Source: Macrostomum hystrix
Taxonomy: Eukaryota; Platyhelminthes; Macrostomidae
DNA: 64,000 bases
Assembly: GCA_950097015.1 (NCBI GenBank)
Contig: CATNEN010000039.1
Location: 12,192,001 to 12,256,000 of the forward strand
Reading direction: 5' to 3'
The stretch's first letter is position 1. Each line of letters opens with the position of its first letter. Below are positions 46,960-58,300 of this stretch, in pieces. Below the pieces are notes generated by a model that saw only the letters and a list, made by a program, of their open reading frames with translations, had not been told where the DNA came from and did not search any database. A program made the position numbers and the translations under genes.

Positions 46960-49900
46960 CTACTGCTGCTGCTGCTGCTGCATTGCCCGCTGCAGCAGCT
47001 GTCGGTGTCGAGATCGCTCACGACCAACCAGCTGGTTGAATTCGCGCTCCAGCAACTGTCTGGCTGGTGACGCGCCAGCCGGAGGTAGCTGAAGCAGCAG
47101 CGCCAGGCTAGACCAGGCGAAGCTCTCGTCCAGAAGCAGGAGGGCGCCGTGGACGCCAGACTCCTGCAGCGGATGCTGGTGCATGGCCGCTGGCCCGGAG
47201 GTCGATCCGGCAGAGGTGGCGGAGGCGGTCGAAGCAGCAGCTGATGACGAGTGTTCACTCGTGAAAGCCAATCCGATGCGGCTAAGCCAGCGATAGACAC
47301 GATCGCTTGACCAGACTAGCAGATCTGCATCGAATCAGAGATGGCATGGGACTTGTGCACACAGAAAGTGGTTTAAATTGATTGGCTGTCTGTTTGGCTC
47401 TCCCCCAAGTTCTACCCCGATCTCAATCGCGGATTGGCTGGAGAGTTTAGCTCCCTCTCTCTGCCTCGCTTTGTACTTTTAAAGGCTGCCTCGTCGTGTA
47501 CTTTTAAAGGCTGCTTCGTCGTGTACTTTTAAAGACTGCCTCGCCGTGTACTTTTAAACCCTGCCTCGTCTATCTTGAACGATCTGCCAAGAATATAAAA
47601 CACTAAATAGACTATTAAAAGCAAGTTAAATACAAAATGAAAACAAATTTCTTGTAAAAAAATTCAGCATCAAATTGCGTAGTCCACTTAAATATTAGTT
47701 GAGAACTATTTGATAAAATCCTAGACCATAAGACAAAGCACTCTACACAATTTTACTAGGCAGAAGCACAGGCAAGGTATATTATAGAGATGCCACAGAG
47801 AAGACAAGACAGAGAATGCCAAGCCTTTGTTGTGTCCGTGTAGACACCCTGCCCGCCCACGCAGCATTCGGTACGATGAGGCCAAAAGGCTTTTCTTGTT
47901 ATCAGGAAAGCCCGTTTGGCCTTTGTTAGCTGTGTTGTGATTTAATAGTTTTCTATGTACTGTATTTTTCGGTGCACTTTCACTGTCGCGTTGAACTTTG
48001 AGTCGCTTACCCCCTGCGCCTGCCTGCCTACCAATTTCTCTCACTCCTGGCGTCTGATTGGTTGAGCCAAGACGTTTGCGTACCCCGGTTATTTGTTATC
48101 TCTCGTTCCTGCCCTCTCATTGGTTCGCGTCTCGCCCAGTTGTCTCATTGACCCTGCGTGATTGGCAAGGCTGCAACTAGTTCTCTCTCATGCTGTTTGT
48201 CTACCCTGCAGCTTAGCCCCCCCCTGGGTGAGCAGGTATTATTTATTGGCGTGCGCGCGCTCGTTCCCCTCTGGCGAGACTGTTTTGGTTTTGTTTGAGC
48301 ACTCCAACCACAGCCTACTCTGGAAAATACATCAACTCAGCCAGCTCTGCCGAGCGCAAACCAGAACTGCTAACCAACGTAAGTGTCGTTCTACCTCTGT
48401 CTTTTCGGGTTCGGTCACTAGGACTTTGTCACCAGGGCCTGTGCATTCGTTGCGACCATTGGTTGCCGGCTTACTGCCTGTGCGTCTAGTGCGACAGAAG
48501 GCCGACACATAGTAGGACGGAAGTGCTGAACCTCCCTGCTCGTCCTGAGCGAGAGGCGAAGCCGGCTGGCCCGTCTCGTGGACACAACAGCTGTTTTGAT
48601 TTTGATTTTGATGCGCGCTGATTGGTTGAGCCGCCCTGTCTAGCCCTCTAGACAAGGGCTGCCCTCCCCCCAGCTGCGCCGTGATTGGCCAGTGGGTGGC
48701 TGGGTTGGGGTGGTGGGGCGGGGGTCGAGGGGTTGGTTTGGGTACCCACCCCGGCCCAGGTGACTCGTGGCATTAACCCTATTTGGCTCTATGAAAACGT
48801 GGGCCCCTAAAAACGCTGCCAAAACATTATCACTGCGAAGACCAGTGCAACCTATCCACACGTGATGAAAATACATTGCCAGCCAGACACGCCAGGCGAA
48901 ACCGAGACTCAGTAGTAATTAAAATAAGTCGCGGCCTCGACTGATTTATTTCGGGAGCCGTAGCGGGGACCGTCCGTGTGTCCTGAAGCCTTGCTAAAAT
49001 TGGTGGACACGACTTGTACGTGTAGTAGCTAGGATGAACTGTACCCGGAACCTCTAAAGCGCAACTTTCCCGGGATTCTGGAGTACGAAGTACAACACTA
49101 TTTAATAACGCCCTTTATAGCACCGGATGTGAAGAATACTGATTTGCGTACTCAGGTGTAGCTATGGACCTTGTGTCAGAATCATTGAATATCTTGACGC
49201 TTCGACTTCTACTGTTAAATCGTCCACTGGTCTATTGGTCAAGCACATGCAGTGCTGCCCCCACAGGCACTGCAGGGCCAGTCGGGCGTCTAACTAACCA
49301 GTATCGACATTCTCGCAGGCCTCTCGACGAGCCTCCAATTCCTCCCGGTCGAAGCCGAGCAGCTGCAGGGCCCGGAGGCCGCAGGCGAACGAGTCGCGAT
49401 GAAATGCGTCCGTCATTCTCAGGTGGGTGCGCAGCTCCTTCTTGCCCAGTCTGGGCAGCATCCTGGCATCAACTAGGCACTCCATGAAGGCCGAGCGGTA
49501 CTGGGCCAGTCCCAAGCTGGGCAGCCAGTAGTTGCCAACCCAGTCGTGTCCCATGAGTCCACTGACTGGATTCCCGGCCAGCGAGTCGGCTCCGGCAGCC
49601 AAAGTCGGCGCCTGCGGCCCGGTGATGGCTAGCATCTCCTGTACGGCCAGGCGCAGTTTTAGCCGGTGCAGCGGATTCGAGATGCCGATCTCGCGCTGAA
49701 TCTCCTGGTCAGACAGACCGGCCATGATGGCACCGGATTTCACGTTCGCTCGGCAGGCAGCAACGTACCAGTCCGGCATGCCGACACGGAGCTCCAGCCA
49801 GGCCACCACAGTTGGCCCGCTCCACTGGGCGAAGCTGGTCCGCTCGCGCATCACCGACTCCAGCAGCTCCTCCCTGAGTGTGACGAGTGGGTGCGTCGGT

Positions 49901-51215
49901 ATCTGCTAGAACTGGGCAGTCTGGCTTTAGGGACACTGGGAATGCTTGGCAGCTTAACCCGAGGATCTGGGAAGTTTGGGATCTCAACATGAGGATCTGG
50001 GAAGGCAGGTAGCTTAATCTGGGGATCTGGGAAGGTAAGTAGCTTAATCTGGGGATTTGGGAAGGTTGGTAGCTTAATCTGGGGATTTGGGAAGGTTGGT
50101 AGCTTAATCTGGGGATCTGGGAAGGTTGGGATCTTAACATGATGATCTGGGAAGGTTGGTAGCTTAATCTAGGGATTTGGGAAGGTTGGTAGCTTAATCT
50201 GGGGATTTGGGAAGGTTGGTAGCTTAATCTGGGGATTTGGGAAGGTTGGGATCTTAACATGAGGATCTGGGAAGGTTGGTAGCTTAATCTGGGGATTTGG
50301 GAAGGTTGGTAGCTTAATCTAGGGATTTGGGAAGGTTGGTAGCTTAATCTGGGGATTTGGGAAGGTTGGTAGCTTAATCTAGGGATTTGGGAAGGTTGGG
50401 ATCTTAACATGAGGATCTGGGAAGGCAGGTAGCCTAATCTGGGGATCTGGGAAGGTTAAGAGCTCAACCTGAGGATCTGGGAAGGTTTAAAGGTTGTTTT
50501 GCTAACTTTTTCCGTCTTCTCCTGTCTTCCGCCTTCTGTCCGAGGAAGTCGTGCGGACTCTGCGCAATGACTGTTGAAACGGTTGACGACGGCCGAACGG
50601 ACATCGTCGAGGAGGCTGAGTCGAACGGAGATGGAGCATGGCTGGCACCTGAAATTGCGTGAATGAGGTCATCCTGATACAGTGGTGCAGTTCTCTTGGT
50701 GTTATCTCCGAGATTTCATCCTAGATACTAGCCTAGATACTAGCCTAGATACTAGCCTAGATACTAGCCTAGATACTAGCCTAGATACTAGCCTAGATAC
50801 TAGCCTAGATACTAGCCTAGATACTAGCCTAGATACTAGCCTAGATACTAGCCTAGATACTAGCCCAGATACTAGCCTAGATACTAGCATAGATACTAGC
50901 CTAGATACTAGCATAGATACTAGCCTAGATACTAGCCTAGATACTAGCCTAGATACTAGCCTAGATACTAGCCCAGATACTAGCCTGGATACTAGCATTG
51001 GCACGCACCAATGGACACGGGGGAGTCGCGCCAATCGCTGGCAGTCCTCGGCAGGCTCTGGTAGTGCTGCATGGAGACGGCCGCCGGCTGGTGGTTGAAG
51101 GCTGCAGAGCCAGGTGACCCAGCGAGGCTGCCGGTGGGCGATTCTGCAATGACGGCGGCACCGCTGCCGCCGCGCTTGAAGAAGATTCGACCCATCAGTG
51201 AGTTGGGCTTTCGTC

Positions 51216-51264
<49 letters not shown>

Positions 51265-52270
51265 AAACTGCTGTTGAGGAACTGGTGGAGATGCTAGAAA
51301 AGCTTGGCGCAATGATTCCTGACTGCCCGAGGCGGAAGATGTTGGCGACTGTTGATTAATGGGCCGATGTTGCAACGTCTGCTGCTGCTGCTGTTGCTGC
51401 GACTCGTAGCGTTGGCTGTTTAACATTTAAATAAAACAAACTTATCTCAATTAGATTAGGTCACGAGTCTTGAAGAAAATTTTTATTATGAAGCATTCCT
51501 GTTAATAAAAAAACTGCTAATTCGCTACTTATTGATAAGTAGCCAGATGCGCATATTTTTTAAACTTATATTTTACATGCTTAGTAAATATGCAAACCAA
51601 AATGAAACACTAGCCGTTGTAATCTGTTAGATACACCATAATGTTATTGTCTGATCTTTATCATTGCAAGCCATGCAGTCAGTGGCAATGCCCTATTCAT
51701 TTACCCTTGCTGATATGGGAAATGTGAAATGCGGCTCTGTTGCCATAGCAACAGTTGCCTAGCAGCCTGCTCATTCCTAGGCGGTGGCGGTGGCGGCAGC
51801 GATGTGTACTGATGGACAGCTGAGACTGGCCGGGCAGTGAGGCTAGATTGAGACAAGTGGCGGAGTCAGCGGGTTATTTATGGACTGAGTTATGGGGGTG
51901 AGTGGCAGATCGGTCTAACGCGTTTGCCTCTCGAGGCCGCATTCAATTGGGGCGCAGCCGCGGAGAGAAGACTTGGGGGCTTATCGTGCAATTTACGCCC
52001 TTGAGGGCCAACCTCCAAGGCACAGTGAGAGTGTACACTGCCAGACAATCAGAAAGTCAGGTGATATGTACACACCTGTGTGAGTGTGTGCCTGCGTACG
52101 GTAACTGTGTGCGCGTGTGCTCAGGAGTCTGCGCTGGCTGCAGGGCTGGTGTCACCAAATGCTGTGCCAGATGCTGGCACACACACTCAGAGCATCCTAA
52201 GACTATAAATTCAACGTGCTCAAAATCTTACCCGTCATTCAGACTGACTGCGGGAGTCCAACGAAGCTCT

Positions 52271-52302
<32 letters not shown>

Positions 52303-55300
52303 AGGCGTTGCTGATGAAGGGCGGGTCTGTAGAGGTGTTAGATGCGCACGAGTTTAAATAAAGAGCATTATCTATGGATGATAGGAATGATTTACATATT
52401 ATTACACGTTTGATAAGCAGACGAGGCCATTTAGTTGGCACATTAAGCTGGGCGAACCAAATAAAATTGAGAACATAACACTATGCTGCTCATTTGGCTG
52501 TTGTTAACACATGTACACTGAGCATTAAGTAAGAAAACTGAAGAAAATTGAGTAGATTTTAGTTCTCTTTTTGAGGCTTACAATGGCGGAGAAGTCTGCA
52601 TATCAAAGAGTGGGTACAGCGGTAAACCTAAATATCACAGAGGGGGTACAGCGGTAAACCTAAATATCACAGAGGGGGTAGAGCGGTAAACCTAAATGTC
52701 ACAGAGGGAGTAGAGCGGTAAACCTAAATGTCACAGAGGGAGTAGAGCGGTAAACCTAAATGTCACAGAGGGGGTAGTGCAGTCCTAAACATCACAGAGG
52801 GGGTAGTGCAGTCCTAAATGTCACAGAGGGGGTAGTGCAGTCCTAAATGTCACAGAGGGGGTAGTGCAGTCCTAAATGTCACAGAGGGGGTAGTGCAGTC
52901 CTAAATGTCACAGAGGGGGTAGTGCAGTCCTAAATATCACAGAGGCGGTAGTGCAGTCCTAAATATCACAGAGGGGGTAGTGCAGTCCTAAATGTCACAG
53001 AGGGGGTAGTGCAGTCCTAAATGTCACAGAGGGGGTAGTGCAGTCCTAAATATCACAGAGGGGGTAGTGCAGTCCTAAATGTCACAGAGGGGGTAGTGCA
53101 GTCCTAAACATCACAGAGGGGGTAGTGCAGTCCTAAATGTCACAGAGGGGGTAGTGCAGTCCTAAATGTCACAGAGGGGGTAGTGCAGTCCTAAATGTCA
53201 CAGAGGGGGTAGTGCAGTCCTAAATGTCACAGAGGGGGTAGTGCAGTCCTAAATGTCACAGAGGGGGTAGTGCAGTCCTAAATATCACAGAGGGGGTAGT
53301 GCAGTCCTAAATGTCACAGAGGGGGTAGTGCAGTCCTAAACATCACAGAGGGGGTAGTGCAGTCCTAAATGTCACAGAGGGGGTAGTGCAGTCCTAAATG
53401 TCACAGAGGGGGTAGTGCAGTCCTAAATGTCACAGAGGGGGTAGTGCAGTCCTAAATGTCACAGAGGGGGTAGTGCAGTCCTAAATATCACAGAGGGGGT
53501 AGTGCAGTCCTAAATATCACAGAGGGGGTAGTGCAGTCCTAAATGTCACAGAGGGGGTAGTGCAGTCCTAAATGTCACAGAGGGGGTAGTGCAGTCCTAA
53601 ATATCACAGAGGGGGTAGTGCAGTCCTAAATGTCACAGAGGGGGTAGTGCAGTCCTAAACATCACAGAGGGGGTAGTGCAGTCCTAAATGTCACAGAGGG
53701 GGTAGTGCAGTCCTAAATGTCACAGAGGGGGTAGTGCAGTCCTAAATGTCACAGAGGGGGTAGTGCAGTCCTAAATGTCACAGAGGGGGTAGTGCAGTCC
53801 TAAATGTCACAGAGGGGGTAGTGCAGTCCTAAATATCACAGAGGGGGTAGTGCAGTCCTAAATGTCACAGAGGGGGTAGTGCAGTCCTAAATGTCACAGA
53901 GGGGGTAGTGCAGTCCTAAATGTCACAGAGGGGGTAGTGCAGTCCTAAATGTCACAGAGGGGGTAGTGCAGTCCTAAATATCACAGAGGGGGTAGTGCAG
54001 TCCTAAATATCACAGAGGGGGTAGTGCAGTCCTAAATGTCACAGAGGGGGTAGTGCAGTCCTAAACATCACAGAGGGGGTAGTGCAGTCCTAAATGTCAC
54101 AGAGGGGGTAGTGCAGTCCTAAATGTCACAGAGGGGGTAGTGCAGTCCTAAATGTCACAGAGGGGGTAGTGCAGTCCTAAATGTCACAGAGGGGGTAGTG
54201 CAGTCCTAAATATCACAGAGGGGGTAGTGCAGTCCTAAATATCACAGAGGGGGTAGTGCAGTCCTAAATGTCACAGAGGGGGTAGTGCAGTCCTAAATGT
54301 CACAGAGGGGGTAGTGTAGTCCTAAATATCACAGAGGGGGTAGTGCAGTCCTAAATGTCACAGAGGGGGTAGTGCAGTCCTAAACATCACAGAGGGGGTA
54401 GTGCAGTCCTAAATGTCACAGAGGGGGTAGTGCAGTCCTAAATGTCACAGAGGGGGTAGTGCAGTCCTAAATGTCACAGAGGGGGTAGTGCAGTCCTAAA
54501 TGTCACAGAGGGGGTAGTGCAGTCCTAAATGTCACAGAGGGGGTAGTGCAGTCCTAAATATCACAGAGGGGGTAGTGCAGTCCTAAATGTCACAGAGGGG
54601 GTAGTGCAGTCCTAAACATCACAGAGGGGGTAGTGCAGTCCTAAATGTCACAGAGGGGGTAGTGCAGTCCTAAATGTCACAGAGGGGGTAGTGCAGTCCT
54701 AAATGTCACAGAGGGGGTAGTGCAGTCCTAAATGTCACAGAGGGGGTAGTGCAGTCCTAAATGTCACAGAGGGGGTAGTGCAGTCCTAAATGTCACAGAG
54801 GGGGTAGTGCAGTCCTAAATATCACAGAGGGGGTAGTGCAGTCCTAAATGTCACAGAGGGGGTAGTGCAGTCCTAAACATCACAGAGGGGGTAGTGCAGT
54901 CCTAAATGTCACAGAGGGGGTAGTGCAGTCCTAAATGTCACAGAGGGGGTAGTGCAGTCCTAAATATCACAGAGGGGGTAGTGCAGTCCTAAATATCACA
55001 GAGGGGGTAGTGCAGTCCAAAATATCACAGAGGGGGTAGTGCAGTCCTAAATATCACAGAGGGGGTAGTGCAGTCCTAAATGTCACAGAGGGGGTAGTGC
55101 AGTCCTAAATGTCACAGAGGGGGTAGTGCAGTCCTAAATATCACAGAGGGGGTAGTGCAGTCCTAAATGTCACAGAGGGGGTAGTGCAGTCCTAAACATC
55201 ACAGAGGGGGTAGTGCAGTCCTAAATATCACAGAGGGGGTAGTGCAGTCCTAAATATCACAGAGGGGGTAGTGCAGTCCTAAATATCACAGAGGGGGTAG

Positions 55301-58300
55301 TGCAGTCCTAAATATCACAGAGGGGGTAGTGCAGTCCTAAATGTCACAGAGGGGGTAGTGCAGTCCTAAATGTCACAGAGGGGGTAGTGCAGTCCTAAAT
55401 GTCACAGAGGGGGTAGTGCAGTCCTAAATGTCACAGAGGGGGTAGTGCAGTCCTAAATGTCACAGAGGGGGTAGTGTAGTCCTAAATATCACAGAGGGGG
55501 TAGTGCAGTCCTAAACATCACAGAGGGGGTAGTGCAGTCCAAAATATCACAGAGGGGGTAGTGCAGTCCTAAATATCACAGAGGGGGTAGTGCAGTCCTA
55601 AATGTCACAGAGGGGGTAGTGCAGTCCTAAATGTCACAGAGGGGGTAGTGCAGTCCTAAATATCACAGAGGGGGTAGTGCAGTCCTAAATGTCACAGAGG
55701 GGGTAGTGCAGTCCTAAACATCACAGAGGGGGTAGTGCAGTCCTAAATATCACAGAGGGGGTAGTGCAGTCCTAAATATCACAGAGGGGGTAGTGCAGTC
55801 CTAAATATCACAGAGGGGGTAGTGCAGTCCTAAATATCACAGAGGGGGTAGTGCAGTCCTAAATGTCACAGAGGGGGTAGTGCAGTCCTAAATGTCACAG
55901 AGGGGGTAGTGCAGTCCTAAATGTCACAGAGGGGGTAGTGCAGTCCTAAATGTCACAGAGGGGGTAGTGCAGTCCTAAATATCACAGAGGGGGTAGTGCA
56001 GTCCTAAATATCACAGAGGGGGTAGTGCAGTCCTAAATGTCACAGAGGGGGTAGTGCAGTCCTAAACATCACAGAGGGGGTAGTGCAGTCCTAAATGTCA
56101 CAGAGGGGGTAGTGCAGTCCTAAATGTCACAGAGGGGGTAGTGCAGTCCTAAATGTCACAGAGGGGGTAGTGCAGTCCTAAATGTCACAGAGGGGGTAGT
56201 GCAGTCCTAAATATCACAGAGGGGGTAGTGCAGTCCTAAATGTCACAGAGGGGGTAGTGCAGTCCTAAATGTCACAGAGGGGGTAGTGCAGTCCTAAATG
56301 TCACAGAGGGGGTAGTGCAGTCCTAAATATCACAGAGGGGGTAGTGCAGTCCTAAATGTCACAGAGGGGGTAGTGCAGTCCTAAATATCACAGAGGGGGT
56401 AGTGCAGTCCTAAATGTCACAGAGGGGGTAGTGCAGTCCTAAATGTCACAGAGGGGGTAGTGCAGTCCTAAATATCACAGAGGGGGTAGTGCAGTCCTAA
56501 ATATCACAGAGGGGGTAGTGCAGTCCTAAACATCACAGAGGGGGTAGTGCAGTCCTAAATGTCACAGAGGGGGTAGTGCAGTCCTAAATGTCACAGAGGG
56601 GGTAGTGCAGTCCTAAATGTCACAGAGGGGGTAGTGCAGTCCTAAATGTCACAGAGGGGGTAGTGCAGTCCTAAATGTCACAGAGGGGGTAGTGCAGTCC
56701 TAAATATCACAGAGGGGGTAGTGCAGTCCTAAATGTCACAGAGGGGGTAGTGCAGTCCTAAATGTCACAGAGGGGGTAGTGCAGTCCTAAATGTCACAGA
56801 GGGGGTAGTGCAGTCCTAAATGTCACATTAGTCCCCTTAAAACTATGAAAAAAAATTTTTGCATTTAGCAAAGAAATTTCTAAGCAACAAAAGAGTACAA
56901 TCACTGGCCACTAGCGAATGAAATTTAGTTAAGAAATTTTAACTGGTATCAGCGCCAACCTGCTGTTGAGTGCGAGAATGGTGACAATTCGATGGAATAT
57001 AGGAAGGCAAATAAGCTGGATGGGAGCACGGGTGCCGCAGCGGTTCCTCGGAGTCCGCCAGATGCGGTGCCGACGCGGCTCGGCTAAACAGCTGAATTTT
57101 CTGCGTTTTTTAAACAAATTTGATTTAAGCCTTTTAAGTAAGGAAGCTATTGAGGGGGGTCGGTAGCAGAGCGGTTATCGCGTTTGCCTCTCGCACCAAG
57201 GTCCCTAAGTTCGATTCCACGGCGAGGCCACATTTATTTGGGGCGCAGCCGCGGAGAGAAGGCTTGGGGGCTTGTCGTGCAATTTACGCCCTTGAGGGCC
57301 AACCTCCAAGGCACAGTGGGAGTGTTCAATGCCTGACGATGAGAAAGTCAGGGCAGATGTACACACATTTGTGAGGGTATGCCTGCGTACAGTATCTGTG
57401 TGCGTGTGTGCTCAGGAGTCTGCGAAATGGGCAGAATCCGTACTCGATTGCTGCGGGTCTAGTGTCACCAAATGATGTGCCATTGCCCGCAGCCCTCCAC
57501 CAATTATTATTATCATTAAGGTAGTTCAACTAGTCAACTAGTTGGCTAGTTGAATTCCAACAGCAATAAATACTGGGAAACAGACACAGTCAGGGCAGGC
57601 ATCAAAGAAGCGCACACAGAACAGTTCTCACCCCGAAGTACTGTCCAGAGTAGCCCGCCGCTGTAGCCCTGGACGAAGCTGCTGAAGCCGAGCTGCGGGC
57701 TACTGACGATGTCAGAGGCGCTGCGGCGGAGGCGGCAGCTGACGAAGTCGCGGTCAGCAGCTGCTGACTTTGCAGATTCGTGCCGCTGCCAACTCGACAT
57801 TCCAGCTCTTCAGCGCGCTGCTCAGTGGTCTCCTTCTCCTCCTGAATGAGGCGAATCTCATTGTTGATGGCGTCCAGCTGTTGCTGAATAATCAGCGTCA
57901 GGGAGTGAACATCCTGCTGCGGCGGCTGCTGCTGCTGCTGTTGCTGACGGTAGGTGCCGTCCGTTGCAGCACTAGCTGACGAAGCTATCGGGACTGGATC
58001 AAATGCCTGAGGAAATGCAAACAAATAATTATTTTCACTTAAACTACTGTAAGTAGGCAAATATAAGCTATAACAAGATATTTTTGCAGCTGAGTCGGAA
58101 ATGCGGCATCACGGACATTGGAATAAATTTCGGTATGAGAAAAGTATTGTGACTATAAAATAACGAAAATGACGAATTGTTAAACTATTTAGTTAGTCAT
58201 TGCAGCAGCATTAGCTGGTTAGTAATTTGTTTTAGTGAAACGGCTTTCACAGTCCACGGACTGAACAGTTTGTACACAGGCTTTAGATGCGCCGCGCAAT

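Noticed and set aside
56966-57085. Possible extra liprin-alpha exon between 57632 and 52326
   Set aside because: There is an acceptor-like TTTAG and an open frame with SPFSHST, but the only donor (CAGCAG/GTTGGC) leaves a phase that does not fit the next exon. Direct splicing 57632 to 52326 keeps frame.
57161-57235. Possible tRNA gene
   Set aside because: A and B boxes are present, but the sequence recurs in twelve places fused to the same body, so it is a SINE head and not a functional tRNA.
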